Assembly: GCF_030145145.1 (NCBI RefSeq)
Contig: NZ_JAQYWD010000004.1
Span: forward strand, 52,622 to 116,621
DNA length: 64,000 nt
Source: Desulfobacula sp.
Lineage (GTDB): Bacteria > Desulfobacterota > Desulfobacteria > Desulfobacterales > Desulfobacteraceae
Direction of reading: 5' to 3'
Below are positions 8,564 to 17,750 of the stretch, one piece after another. Made by a program: the position numbers and the translations under genes. The notes below the pieces were generated by a model. That model made no database searches, was not told the DNA's origin, and saw only the letters and a list, made by a program, of their open reading frames with translations. Position 1 is the first letter of the stretch. Every line of letters begins with the position of its first letter.

Positions 8564-10269
8564 TCTTCCTCCTCTTCTTCGCTTATCCAGTTTTTAAGGA
8601 TATTGACTGTCCTGTAAATATCTTTTTGGGCATAATATTTTGCTTTTTCATTCACTGGCAGGTTCTTCAGATAAGATACCCGCTCAGGGGCACTCATGTT
8701 CATTACAAAAGTTTCTTTTTGTTCTTCCGTCATCAAGGACAGGTATTCTTTTTGCTGTTTTTCATCCATTTCAATGAATGCGAGCTCTTTTTCCTCTTCT
8801 TCAAGCAAAGCCATTTCTTCAGGTCCGGGTAAGGCCTCCTGCTCAACCGTTGTCTTGATTTCTTTCACGGTTTTAATGATGGGCCGGATGATAAAAAAGA
8901 ACAATAACAATACCAGAAGCAGGTTCGCGATGGTTCTGCCATACTCTTTCTGAACCTTTTTCCATCCTGCGACAACCGGCTGTGACTGGATGTCCGCAAT
9001 AGAGGCAAACGGGAAACACTCCATGGACACCTGATCATTTCTTTCTTCATTATACCCCATGGACTTGATAACGATATTTTCAAATTGTTTCATTTCTTCC
9101 ATTGACCTTGGTACATACACTTTTTGTTGATTACCCGTTTCATCGGTCTTGATTTCATATTTCCCGTCAATGACCGCAGCAACCGAAAGACGGGTTAAAA
9201 CCGCCATGGGCTTTCTGGTCTCCCGAATCCGTTTGCTGATTTCATAATTAAAGGTATCATCCCTTTTATCGGTCAATTCATTGTTCTGTCGACCGGAGAG
9301 GCCTTCTTCTCCCATAATGGGATTCACACTGGATGGTGTCGGGATTTCCTCGGCAGTGGCTGTGAGTTTTTCTGCCCGATTTTTCCGGCTCCGGATAAAC
9401 TCTCCTCCCCGTTCAAACGGATCATAAATTTCCTCATTCATATCGTTTTTCGAAAAATCCATTTCAGATGTCACCCGGACAATGGCCTTATCCTTTCCAA
9501 CAATTCTCTCCAGCATGGTCTGGATTCTTTGGGTAAGATTTTTTTCAAACCGGACTTTATGCTGATATTGTACATCCGCCAGGTTCTGGGCCTGTATCTT
9601 GGCATCTTCTTCTTCGGATTTCCCCTCAAACAGAATTCTACCGGCCGTATCAACGATGGTCACCAGTTCCGGAAGTAAATCCTGAATGGAACTGGCCACC
9701 AAATGGGCAATGGCCGTGACTTTATCGCGTTCAAGATCCGAATTTAACTCCAGCAAAATAGAGGCAGACGGTTTTTTCACTTCTTCCACAAACACAGAAT
9801 CTTTGGGCAGTACAATCATTACACGGGCCGTTTTCACTTCATCAAAGGCAGAGATGGTTCTTGCCAGCTCTCCTTGAAGGGCCCTTTTTTTATTAATCTT
9901 CTGCACAAACTCGGTGGTGCCGAATTCTGTCTTATCAAAGATTTCAAATCCGACATGTCCCCCTTTGGGGATTCCCTCTTTTGCCATTGAAAGCCTGACA
10001 TCATAAACAATGGCCTCGGGAACCAAAATGGTGGTACCATCCCCGGTCAATTGATAGGACGTATTAGACTCCTTGAGTTTGTCAACCACCATTGCGGCAT
10101 CTTCTTTTGAAAGCCCGCTGTAGGCTGCCTTGAACTGGGTCTTGTTGGTCCAGATAAACAGGGTGGTAAAGCCGGCAACCATGACCATTGCGAAAAGACC
10201 CAGGCCAATTTTTCTGGAAAGCGGCACGGATTTAAATGTGGTAATTATTCTGTCGAAGACGGGATTCAT
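8560..10269 (-). CDS. fliF: Flagellar MS-ring protein FliF
   Basis: Forms the inner-membrane MS-ring on which the flagellum is built. The 569-residue protein has a transmembrane segment at about residues 21-40, a periplasmic ring-building region containing 'RALQGELARTISAFDEVKTA', a low-complexity linker, and a second membrane segment near residues 440-460 ('LLLVLLLFFFIIRP'). The acidic C-terminal tail ends in consecutive Glu residues and is the expected FliG-binding helix. It is preceded by fliE and followed with overlap by fliG. Confidence 0.96.
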   Translation of the reverse strand: MNPVFDRIITTFKSVPLSRKIGLGLFAMVMVAGFTTLFIWTNKTQFKAAYSGLSKEDAAMVVDKLKESNTSYQLTGDGTTILVPEAIVYDVRLSMAKEGIPKGGHVGFEIFDKTEFGTTEFVQKINKKRALQGELARTISAFDEVKTARVMIVLPKDSVFVEEVKKPSASILLELNSDLERDKVTAIAHLVASSIQDLLPELVTIVDTAGRILFEGKSEEEDAKIQAQNLADVQYQHKVRFEKNLTQRIQTMLERIVGKDKAIVRVTSEMDFSKNDMNEEIYDPFERGGEFIRSRKNRAEKLTATAEEIPTPSSVNPIMGEEGLSGRQNNELTDKRDDTFNYEISKRIRETRKPMAVLTRLSVAAVIDGKYEIKTDETGNQQKVYVPRSMEEMKQFENIVIKSMGYNEERNDQVSMECFPFASIADIQSQPVVAGWKKVQKEYGRTIANLLLVLLLFFFIIRPIIKTVKEIKTTVEQEALPGPEEMALLEEEEKELAFIEMDEKQQKEYLSLMTEEQKETFVMNMSAPERVSYLKNLPVNEKAKYYAQKDIYRTVNILKNWISEEEEEE

Positions 10270-10303
10270 AACCTTATATCACTCCATTTGACCCTTACAA
10301 AAA

Positions 10304-10594
10304 TCATACCTGCATGCGCATGATTTCATTATATGCAGCCATGACCTTATTTCTGACCTGGGCTAGAATTTTTAAAGATGTCTCAGCCTTTCCAATGGTC
10401 ATCATCCCCTCATGAATCCCCATTTCCCCCTTGATCACATGTTCAATGGCATCATCTGCCACCTGCTGTTTTGTATTCACATCTTTGATAGCCGCTTCCA
10501 TACGCATGGCAAACTCAGGGGTACGCCTGCTGATTCTATCGGGCAGCGGCTCAGTATGTAAAGAAATTTTATGGATAGCCTTTATCCCATTCAT
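10304..10594 (-). CDS. fliE: Flagellar MS-ring/rod adaptor FliE
   Basis: FliE joins the MS-ring to the rod. The 96-residue protein carries the family C-terminal helix: 'GEMGIHEGMMTIGKAETSLK' followed by 'VRNKVMAAYNEIMRMQV', the typical FliE ending. The ATG is preceded by AAGGAGATCATC. It lies between flgC and fliF, its usual place. Confidence 0.93.
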   Translation of the reverse strand: MNGIKAIHKISLHTEPLPDRISRRTPEFAMRMEAAIKDVNTKQQVADDAIEHVIKGEMGIHEGMMTIGKAETSLKILAQVRNKVMAAYNEIMRMQV

Positions 10595-10609
10595 GATGAT
10601 CTCCTTGTA

Positions 10610-11107
10610 TTATTTACCGATTTCAAGTGCTTTCATCACCATATCCTTTGTGGCGGAAAGGGCTGTGGCACTCGCCTCATAACTCCGTTTGGCCACCAGC
10701 ATGTCGGCAATCTCCGTCAAGTGATCCACATTGGGCATTCGCACATAACCCGTATCCGGATCCGCATCCGGGTGCGCCGGATTATGAACCAGCCTGAAAT
10801 TTTCCTGGGAGTTTACAATCTGGTCAACACTTACACCCGTAGCGGTATTCTGTTTTTTTCCAGCATCAAATTCAATGGGAGAAAACCGTATTCCTGACGA
10901 CTGTGTTTTTAATTGCTGTGTCTCCATCACGCTTTTAAACGAATCAATATCCTGGCCTTTAAACACAACCATTTTTCTTCTATAGGGGCCCCCCTCTCTG
11001 GTTCTTGTGGTATCCACATTGGCAAGATTTTCTGCAATGACATTCATCTTGGTTCGGTGGGCCGAAAGAGCGGTGCCGCTTATTTTTGATGCCGTTAAAA
11101 GATCCAT
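10610..11107 (-). CDS. flgC: Flagellar proximal rod protein FlgC
   Basis: Proximal rod subunit. The N-terminal rod motif 'HRTKMNVIAENLANVDTTRT' lies near residues 17-36, and the C-terminus has 'VDHLTEIADMLVAKRSYEAS', the FlgC-family ending, so both coiled ends of the rod fold are present. The length of 165 residues is slightly above the usual ~140, owing to the middle part. It starts three bases after the flgB stop. Confidence 0.95.
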   Translation of the reverse strand: MDLLTASKISGTALSAHRTKMNVIAENLANVDTTRTREGGPYRRKMVVFKGQDIDSFKSVMETQQLKTQSSGIRFSPIEFDAGKKQNTATGVSVDQIVNSQENFRLVHNPAHPDADPDTGYVRMPNVDHLTEIADMLVAKRSYEASATALSATKDMVMKALEIGK

Positions 11108-11110
11108 CCC

Positions 11111-11518
11111 TTATTTCCCTCCCTCATCAATGGAATAATGCAAGATTTTCATTTTTCTCAATAACAATTCTGTTGTTGTCCGATATTTTAAATTATTTTC
11201 CATAAGGTTCATCATCTCCGTATCAATATTCACGGAATCCAGGTGATAGATATCCACATCTTCACTAGGGTTACCGCGCATGGCAACGTCATCTCCATCC
11301 TCTGTTGACAAATGCCCGGGGTGAGTCTTGTCCAGACCATCAGGCTCGGTTTCCCCCATTGCCCGATCAAGCGTTCTGTTAAAATCAAGGTCTGACGGTT
11401 TATACCCGATGGTATCCATATTCGCAATATTGCCGGCAATCAGGGTATGACGTCTGGCAGAAACATTGAGTGCTGTTTCAATCACCTTTGCTGTGTGGCC
11501 AAAAATTCTCGAGCTCAC
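11111..11518 (-). CDS. flgB: Flagellar proximal rod protein FlgB
   Basis: Proximal rod subunit and first gene of the flgB-flgC-fliE-fliF-fliG-fliH-fliI-fliJ unit. The rod motif 'RRHTLIAGNIANMDTIGYK' is at residues 21-40 and the C-terminal FlgB motif is 'EMMNLMENNLKYRTTTEL'. The start codon is GTG at 11518, preceded by AGAGG eight bases upstream. A -24/-12 element lies about 75 bases upstream (11592-11607). Confidence 0.94.
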   Translation of the reverse strand: MSSRIFGHTAKVIETALNVSARRHTLIAGNIANMDTIGYKPSDLDFNRTLDRAMGETEPDGLDKTHPGHLSTEDGDDVAMRGNPSEDVDIYHLDSVNIDTEMMNLMENNLKYRTTTELLLRKMKILHYSIDEGGK

Positions 11519-11591
11519 CGCTTTTCCTCTCTATATGCGTTAAAAACAAACTCCGATACCAAAACTATTCTCTGATTCTCTGATTTCTTAA

Positions 11592-11607
11592 TGCAAGTTA
11601 TATACCT
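11592..11607 (-). promoter_or_regulatory. Candidate sigma-54 promoter of the flgB operon
   Basis: The minus strand reads AGGTATATAACTTGCA. It keeps GG and a full TTGCA with the required 10-base spacing between GG and GC, but the rest of the -24 box is weak. The predicted transcription start is near 11581. The neighbouring upstream gene encodes a sigma-54 activator, which supports the call. Confidence 0.55.
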
Positions 11608-11616
11608 AAACTCGAA

Positions 11617-12975
11617 TCAATTGTTCTCTTTATACTCGTTGAGTTTATTTCGAAGGGTTCGGACACTGATGCCCAGAATTTTTGCAGCATGGGTTCGGTT
11701 ACCCTCGGTTTGATCAAGGGTTTTAAAAATCATTTTCTGTTCCATTTCTTTTAATGAATTGGGTTCAGATGCAACGGCCTGATCCCCTTCCGGCTCTGGC
11801 AGATCGTTGGTGGATGCCCCCTCAATCATCAGGTCTTTCGCCTCGATCCGGTCAGAATCGGCAAGAAGAACGGCTCTGTGAATTATATTTTCAAGTTCCC
11901 GCACATTCCCCGGGAACGGATGGCAATTCAGAAGGGAAACAGCCTGTTTTGTCATTCCTTTGACATGGCGGCCGTCAATTTTACAATATCTTTGAATAAA
12001 AAAATCACACAATACGTCAATATCTTTCCTGCGATCTCTCAACGGTGGAATCACCAGGGGAATGGTATTGAGTCTGTAAAACAGATCTTCTCTAAAATCA
12101 CCGCTTTCTACGGCTTGCCGTGCATCCCGATTGGTTGTGGCAATGACCCGAACATTCACATCAACCGGTTCTGTCCCGCCCACCCGGTCCACCACCCGTT
12201 CCTGGAGAACCCTTAAGAGCTTTGATTGAAGATGAAATTGCATTTCAGTAATTTCATCCAGAAACAATGTCCCGTTGTGAGCCAGTTCAAATTTCCCTAT
12301 TTTTCTGGATATAGCACCGGTGAAAGACCCTTTTTCATGGCCGAACAGCTCACTTTCCAAAAGATTTTCCGGCAGGGCAGCACAGTTCACAGCGACAAAC
12401 GGCTTATCACATCTGTCGCTCTTTTCATGGATATACTTTGCAAACAGCTCCTTTCCCGTCCCGCTTTCACCCTGGATGAAGACAGAAGCACTTGATCTGG
12501 CAACCCTTGAAGCCAGCGTAAGCAGCATTTGGATGCCGTTGTCCCGGGTAATAATTTTGACCCGTTTCCGATGTGAAGAAGAGATGTGTTTGGGGGGGGA
12601 CGTCTGCCTCACTGCTGCCAGGGCTCGTCTGGCACTCAGCTCAAGCTGTTCCATTTCAACCGGCTTGACCAGATAATCCAGGGCACCCAGTTTCATCAGA
12701 TGTACCGCATGCTCAACAACAGGGTCTGTGGCAAGCAACAGGGTCTGGCAGGAAAGATTGGCTTTAACGACTTTTTTCAAAAAGTCAGTGGCGGAAAATC
12801 CAGGAGTGGCCACATCGGCAATGACCATGTCAAATTTTTTTTCGATAAGATGTGATAGGGCATTGGATCCGTCCGGAATCGCATCCACCAAAAAACCAAG
12901 ATTCTCAAAAAACCGGACATATGCCATTCTCTCCTTGTGATTTTCAAGTATAATAAAAATTCTATGTCCCGGCAT
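11617..12975 (-). CDS. Sigma-54 response regulator, FlrC/FleR-like
   Basis: NtrC-family activator, most likely driving the flagellar rod/hook genes that follow. Residues 1-120 are a receiver domain with phospho-acceptor Asp54, but the acidic pair normally found after the first strand is Glu11-Asn12. Residues about 140-380 are the AAA+ domain: Walker A 'GESGTGKE', the sigma-54 contact loop 'GSFTGA' (usual GAFTGA), Walker B 'GTLFLDEI'. The last ~50 residues are a Fis-type helix-turn-helix ('THAAKILGISVRTLRNKL'). Lying immediately upstream of flgB, it corresponds to FlrC/FleR by position. No partner kinase is adjacent; a TPR gene takes that place. Confidence 0.88.
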   Translation of the reverse strand: MPGHRIFIILENHKERMAYVRFFENLGFLVDAIPDGSNALSHLIEKKFDMVIADVATPGFSATDFLKKVVKANLSCQTLLLATDPVVEHAVHLMKLGALDYLVKPVEMEQLELSARRALAAVRQTSPPKHISSSHRKRVKIITRDNGIQMLLTLASRVARSSASVFIQGESGTGKELFAKYIHEKSDRCDKPFVAVNCAALPENLLESELFGHEKGSFTGAISRKIGKFELAHNGTLFLDEITEMQFHLQSKLLRVLQERVVDRVGGTEPVDVNVRVIATTNRDARQAVESGDFREDLFYRLNTIPLVIPPLRDRRKDIDVLCDFFIQRYCKIDGRHVKGMTKQAVSLLNCHPFPGNVRELENIIHRAVLLADSDRIEAKDLMIEGASTNDLPEPEGDQAVASEPNSLKEMEQKMIFKTLDQTEGNRTHAAKILGISVRTLRNKLNEYKENN

Positions 12976-12999
12976 ATTTTTTTTTACGTCCCCGACCGC

Positions 13000-15603
13000 T
13001 TAAGAGTTTTCAACCATCTCCGCCAATTCAAGCGTATTCAGCCGCTGCTGGGCAAGCCGTGCCCATACGGAATCGTATGATGTGACCACCTGCTTGAAGG
13101 CTTTTTTAGCCGCCGAAATACTATTTCCCTTTTGATAGGCATCCCCCATTAAGAACCCAAGCGTTGCCTTTTCCCGATCATTCGTTGAAAAGCTTAATGC
13201 TTTTAGATAGGCGTCTGCGGATTTGATATATTTTTTAAGCGATATATAGGTTCGTCCCAATTCTTTATAAGCGCTGGTTAACACCTCATAATTTTCACCC
13301 GATGCCAGGGCAATCTCTTTTATGGCTCGCTCACGAAGATCAGAAGCGGTTACCATATCCCCCTTTTCTTCATAAACGGCTGAATTCAAAGTTAAAATAT
13401 TCCCTTTTTCAAGGGGGCGATTTGAAATTCCGTATGCGGCATTAAATTTTTCAGAAGATAAGGCATATTTTTTTTTTTCAAAATAGATTCCCCCTGACCG
13501 ACAAAGCGCTTCCACCTGACGGGCATCTTTCGGGAACCGTTTTGAAACGGCATCAAACAATTTAAGGGCATCATCATCCCTTCCGGACTCATCCATGGCA
13601 ATTCCCAGTCCCAGCAGCAGTTCCATTGATCTTAAAGATTTTTTAGATTGTTTATATGCCGTCATCAAATGGTTAAATGATTCTTCATACAAGTTTGCCT
13701 TAAGATAGGCAAGCCCGACACTTAACGCAATCTTCCCGCTTCCCATCCTGTCAATTTTTTCGTGTTCAAGTTCATACAGGTTTAACACCTGTGTATAATC
13801 ATCTGACTTTAACTGTTGCTCAAACAGGGCTTCATAGGCTCTTTGCATGAGCTTCACCGCTTCATACTGTAATCCTCTGGGATGGGTTGATAACAATGAC
13901 TCTATTTCTTTAATGCAGTTATGGTATTCACCCTTTGCCTGATAAATCTCTGCCAGACGCATCATGGCGATTCTGGCAAATTTATTTTCAGGAAAGTCTG
14001 TTTTAATCATCTGGTAAATATCAATTTTTTCCTGATCTTTTTTCAAATATCGGGCAATCCCCATGGAACTGGCAATATAGCCTTCGGAACCAGGGAATTT
14101 TTCCCTGACCAGCTCATAAATTTTCATGGCCTTTTCATTATTATTTTCCAACCCATAGGTGTCACCGATTTTACTTAAAATAACATCCCGATTCTTAATT
14201 TGGGGAAACAAATTCAATGCCCGGGTCAGGGTTTGTCGTGCCGCCTTGCTCTGCCCCACCTCGAAATTGGCATTTCCGATCTTCAGTAATAATTCATGGG
14301 AGGCGTACACTTTTTTGGGGTGTGATACCACAATCGAATTCAGGATTGTTAATGCATCAAGATATTGCTGGTTGTCAAACAAAACTCGCCCATATCCGAT
14401 GCCGGCATCCGGGATATAAGCGTTCTGGTTCGGATCTTCGAAAACCTGTCGATAATACCGCAGTGCTTTATTCGGATATCCTTTCTGGTAATATATATCC
14501 GCCAGATGGTACAGAATCTCGACACGTCCTGGATAGGCCGGATAGTCTTGTTTAACAATATTAAAATACCCCTCGGCAGCCGATATATTATTCATTTTTT
14601 TTTGAATCAATCCAATGGCGGAATATCCATAGGGGCGCAATGATGATTCAGGAAAGGATACCAAGGCATCTTGAAACAATCTTTCCGCCTTGATCAACAG
14701 GGCAAAATCATTCGCTTTCACCGTGTTATAAAATGCATACGCCTTTAAAAAAGAAACCGGCTCAAGGCACAGGACATTCTCCTGGGAAGCATATTGCTCC
14801 AGCCCCTCAAACGCCGCCTTGTATGCTGCTTTTTTCAACAGCAGAATCGCATGGACAACCGCTGGTGACTCACATTGAAACCCATCAATACTCCGGATAA
14901 GGTCACTGATGTCCCCTTTGTATTCACTTTGCACTCTTTTGACCGGTACATAAACAGCCAATGGTGATACGTTGACGGATTTCCGGGGGGCTCGATTATG
15001 GGGGGGCGTTGAAATTTTTCCGGATGGTTCCTGGGGTATTGCCGTTGGTGAAGATGTCTGAGGATCTTTATCTTTTTTTTCCGGTGGAGCGGAAACCGTT
15101 TCCGGAATTGTTTTCTTTTTCGGCTCAGGCAGTGTTTTTTTTACAACATTCCCGGGGGGTGCGTTGATCTTATGTTGAAGGTGCTGTGCTGTTTCAAGGG
15201 TAATCGTAAAACTTGAATCTGATGGATTGAATTCGGATTGGATGTTCCCATACGGACGACGACTGGTTAACATCACCGCCAGCACATTGCCCTGCAGATC
15301 TTCCAGGGCAACGGTCTGGATTGATGACCCTGCCTTCCCTGTTATCTTAAACCCTTTGTCTAGTTTGACATTTTTCAACGCCACCAGAAGTTCTCTTTTT
15401 TCAACCTGAATGACTTTAACCGGGACCTTTTGGCTCAAAAAAAATGTCACAACCAGCGGATCATGCTGGATGTGTATTTTCGCCATCACTGCCTGCTTTG
15501 CCACAGCCATATGCGGAACAAAACACAACACAAGGATCAACAGGATCAGGACGGTCCATATGCTGAACGCGTTTGTCACTTTATGGGTTGATTTGCTCAT
15601 CAT
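13000..15603 (-). CDS. Large TPR protein in the flagellar regulon
   Basis: Exported or membrane-anchored scaffold of unknown exact function. Residues 14-36 are a hydrophobic signal/anchor ending 'AVAKQA'. Residues about 40-135 form a beta-rich domain, and about 140-220 is a Pro/Lys-rich linker. From about residue 250 to the end there is an array of tetratricopeptide repeats ('AEGYFNIVKQDYPAYPGRVE', 'LYHLADIYYQKGYPNKALRY' and many more). Such large TPR proteins beside flagellar regulators are known in deltaproteobacteria but poorly described. The gene is transcribed just ahead of the FlrC-like regulator and has a strong sigma-54 promoter (15648-15663). Confidence 0.82.
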   Translation of the reverse strand: MMSKSTHKVTNAFSIWTVLILLILVLCFVPHMAVAKQAVMAKIHIQHDPLVVTFFLSQKVPVKVIQVEKRELLVALKNVKLDKGFKITGKAGSSIQTVALEDLQGNVLAVMLTSRRPYGNIQSEFNPSDSSFTITLETAQHLQHKINAPPGNVVKKTLPEPKKKTIPETVSAPPEKKDKDPQTSSPTAIPQEPSGKISTPPHNRAPRKSVNVSPLAVYVPVKRVQSEYKGDISDLIRSIDGFQCESPAVVHAILLLKKAAYKAAFEGLEQYASQENVLCLEPVSFLKAYAFYNTVKANDFALLIKAERLFQDALVSFPESSLRPYGYSAIGLIQKKMNNISAAEGYFNIVKQDYPAYPGRVEILYHLADIYYQKGYPNKALRYYRQVFEDPNQNAYIPDAGIGYGRVLFDNQQYLDALTILNSIVVSHPKKVYASHELLLKIGNANFEVGQSKAARQTLTRALNLFPQIKNRDVILSKIGDTYGLENNNEKAMKIYELVREKFPGSEGYIASSMGIARYLKKDQEKIDIYQMIKTDFPENKFARIAMMRLAEIYQAKGEYHNCIKEIESLLSTHPRGLQYEAVKLMQRAYEALFEQQLKSDDYTQVLNLYELEHEKIDRMGSGKIALSVGLAYLKANLYEESFNHLMTAYKQSKKSLRSMELLLGLGIAMDESGRDDDALKLFDAVSKRFPKDARQVEALCRSGGIYFEKKKYALSSEKFNAAYGISNRPLEKGNILTLNSAVYEEKGDMVTASDLRERAIKEIALASGENYEVLTSAYKELGRTYISLKKYIKSADAYLKALSFSTNDREKATLGFLMGDAYQKGNSISAAKKAFKQVVTSYDSVWARLAQQRLNTLELAEMVENS

Positions 15604-15647
15604 CGTTACTTTGCCTTATGGATGTATATCATTTCAAGACAGAGTTA

Positions 15648-15663
15648 AGCAAGGAGTATGCCA
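15648..15663 (-). promoter_or_regulatory. Sigma-54 (-24/-12) promoter of the TPR/FlrC-like unit
   Basis: The minus strand reads TGGCATACTCCTTGCT, an excellent match to TGGCACG-N4-TTGCW with exact spacing. The predicted start of transcription is near 15637, about 35 bases before the TPR gene ATG. It lies in the 198-base gap after the receiver-less sigma-54 activator. Confidence 0.75.
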
Positions 15664-15801
15664 TGCTTCGATCCGTTTTCCCCTCTTAACCGCTCAAATC
15701 AAGAAAACAGGGCATGTCGTATGGATAACCGTATTTTTCGAGCAGAGCAGTTGACAGTCAAGCGGTTCCGAAAATGTCAAAAAAATGACAGGCTCTTCTG
15801 T

Positions 15802-16866
15802 TCAAAAAAATGGTTCCGGGCTTTCCGGCTCAATATTCATTTTTTTAATTTTTTCCACAAGCGTGGTTCTGTTCATTTTCAGACGTTCGGCAGCCCTTGC
15901 TTTGACCCATCCGGTTTCATCCAGAGCATGCCGTATCAACGACCGTTGATACTGATCCACTGCTTCATTAAATCCGATCCTGTTGTTAAGGACCGATGAC
16001 ACAGAAACAGATGTGCTTTGCCGTGTATTATGAGTAATATAGTCCGGTAAATCCGCCAGTTCAATGGTTTGATTTTCAACCAGAACAGATATCCGTTCGA
16101 TTAAATTCTCAAGCTCCCGGATATTTCCAGGCCAATCATAGCGCAGCAATGCTTGTTTGGCTTTTTCGGAAAAAATTTTCACCTGATAGCCCTTCACCCG
16201 TTTGGTCAGATAATGTTGGAAATGATCCGTTAATGAAAAAATATCTTCTTTTCGTTCCCGCAACGGAAGAATTTGAATGGGGATAACGTTCAACCGATAA
16301 AAAAGATCTTCTCTGAAGGCTCCCTGGGCAATGGCAGCGGGCAAATCTTTATGTGTTGCTGAAATCACCCGGATATCCACCTTGATGGTATGGGTTCCCC
16401 CCACGCGTTCAAATCGTCTCTCCTGGATCGCCCTTAATAATTTAACCTGCAGGTCAGGACTCATATCACCAATTTCATCCAGAAAAATCGTTCCCTGATC
16501 TGCAATTTCAAACCGTCCGATCCTGGAACGATGGGCGCCGGTGAAGGCACCTTTTTCATGTCCGAACAATTCACTTTCCAGCAGTTCACCGGGAATGGCA
16601 CCACAATTGATGACCACCAGGGGGCCATTCCGCCGGGAACTGTTATTATGAATTGCCTTTGCTATCAATTCTTTGCCCGTGCCGCTTTCCCCGGTTATCA
16701 ATACGGTAGAATCAGATTTAGACACCTTTTTTACCGTATCAAGGACTTGTCGGAGTCCTTTGCTGACACCGGCTATTCCTACCCGGTCAAATTCCATTTC
16801 TTTGACATCTCGCTTTGGATTGATCCCAGGTCCTTCTTTTGCATCGCAAATCGGAACCATGGTCAT
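15802..16866 (-). CDS. Receiver-less sigma-54 activator, FleQ/FlrA-like by position
   Basis: Bacterial enhancer-binding protein with only AAA+ and DNA-binding domains (354 residues). The first ~28 residues are short and unlike any sensor domain. The AAA+ core has Walker A 'GESGTGKE', a perfect 'GAFTGA' loop, Walker B 'GTIFLDEIGDM' and the R-finger region 'FREDLFYRLNVIP'. The C-terminal Fis-type HTH is 'KARAAERLKMNRTTLVEKI'. The ATG overlaps the end of the CheY-like gene, so a separate receiver is made with it. It could be the master regulator that activates the TPR/FlrC-like promoter downstream; that is inference from order and promoter type. Confidence 0.87.
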   Translation of the reverse strand: MTMVPICDAKEGPGINPKRDVKEMEFDRVGIAGVSKGLRQVLDTVKKVSKSDSTVLITGESGTGKELIAKAIHNNSSRRNGPLVVINCGAIPGELLESELFGHEKGAFTGAHRSRIGRFEIADQGTIFLDEIGDMSPDLQVKLLRAIQERRFERVGGTHTIKVDIRVISATHKDLPAAIAQGAFREDLFYRLNVIPIQILPLRERKEDIFSLTDHFQHYLTKRVKGYQVKIFSEKAKQALLRYDWPGNIRELENLIERISVLVENQTIELADLPDYITHNTRQSTSVSVSSVLNNRIGFNEAVDQYQRSLIRHALDETGWVKARAAERLKMNRTTLVEKIKKMNIEPESPEPFF

Positions 16867-17243
16867 TTTAAAATCTTTTCAAGTTTCTCAGAAATCGCTT
16901 CTGCTGTAAATGGTTTAACAATATAATTTGACACCCCTGCCTGAACCGCCTCAATCACATTTTGTTTTTGCGCTTCCGCCGTCACCATCAAAAAAGGCGT
17001 TGTTTTATACACATCACTGGCCCGGACCTTCTTTAGGAATTCAATCCCCGTCATTTTGGGCATATTCCAATCTGATATAATCAGATCTATTTTCTGGCCC
17101 TGGAGTTCATCCCAGGCAGTTGAACCATCATCGGCTTCAACAAAATCCTTAAACCCCAGCTGTTTTAAAATATTCTTAAGGATACGGCGCATGGTAGCAA
17201 AATCGTCAACAATCAAAATCTTAATGGATGTGTCCATTGCCAC
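16863..17243 (-). CDS. cheY: CheY-like single-domain response regulator
   Basis: Receiver domain only (126 residues). It has the acidic pair Asp13-Asp14, phospho-Asp58 in 'IISDWNMPKMTG', Thr in 'LMVTAEA' and Lys in 'IVKPF', so it should be phosphorylatable. It resembles chemotaxis CheY, and the adjacent cheX (CheY-P phosphatase) supports that. The start is GTG at 17243, five bases after AAGGAGG; an in-frame ATG at 17237 is a possible alternative. It overlaps the sigma-54 activator gene by four bases, so a role in controlling that activator is also possible. Confidence 0.92.
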   Translation of the reverse strand: MAMDTSIKILIVDDFATMRRILKNILKQLGFKDFVEADDGSTAWDELQGQKIDLIISDWNMPKMTGIEFLKKVRASDVYKTTPFLMVTAEAQKQNVIEAVQAGVSNYIVKPFTAEAISEKLEKILK

Positions 17244-17255
17244 ATTTTCCTCCTT

Positions 17256-17717
17256 CTATTTTTCAAAGCACACTTCAATTGTAAACTCTCCATTTTCAGT
17301 ACTAAAGGGGATCGCAATTTTAGGTCCTCTTGTATATTGAACGACACTATGATTTTTTCCGGTTATCACTGACGGAATTGCCGATTTAAATATTTTCCCT
17401 GTTTCTTCCAGTTCCCGCCTGGCCTGGCCTGAAATCATGTTTGTCAGCTCGCCCACAGCATCTGTTATTTCATTATTCAGTTCTTTCATGGTTTCACCAA
17501 ACATATTGGACACCACTGACAGAATACATTTCTCTTCAAATGTTACCGAAATGGTTCCGTTTGCAGCCCCGGTAAGCCCCAAAACACCTGACACATCTCC
17601 CACTGCAACACTATTTTTCTTCAGGTAGGGGTTACCCGCAGTCACCTTCATAAATGCCATGGTTTCCAACACATTTATGGTTGCATTGATAAACGGATTT
17701 ATAAGTCTAACATCCAT
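17256..17717 (-). CDS. cheX: Chemotaxis phosphatase CheX
   Basis: CheX dephosphorylates CheY-P. The protein opens 'MDVRLINPFINATINVLETM', the usual CheX N-terminus, and has the catalytic E-x-x-N motif in 'VGELTNMISGQARREL' near residue 97. I start at the ATG at 17717 (153 residues), preceded by AGGGA; the frame is open a further 30 bases upstream. It lies 12 bases before the cheY-like gene, its natural partner. Confidence 0.9.
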   Translation of the reverse strand: MDVRLINPFINATINVLETMAFMKVTAGNPYLKKNSVAVGDVSGVLGLTGAANGTISVTFEEKCILSVVSNMFGETMKELNNEITDAVGELTNMISGQARRELEETGKIFKSAIPSVITGKNHSVVQYTRGPKIAIPFSTENGEFTIEVCFEK

Positions 17718-17750
17718 AATCTGTCCCTGTTTCATACCATACGTCAAAAT

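Noticed and set aside
15410..15754. Plus-strand frame across the TPR gene start
   Set aside because: Overlaps the signal region of a clear gene and the sigma-54 promoter; no start signal.
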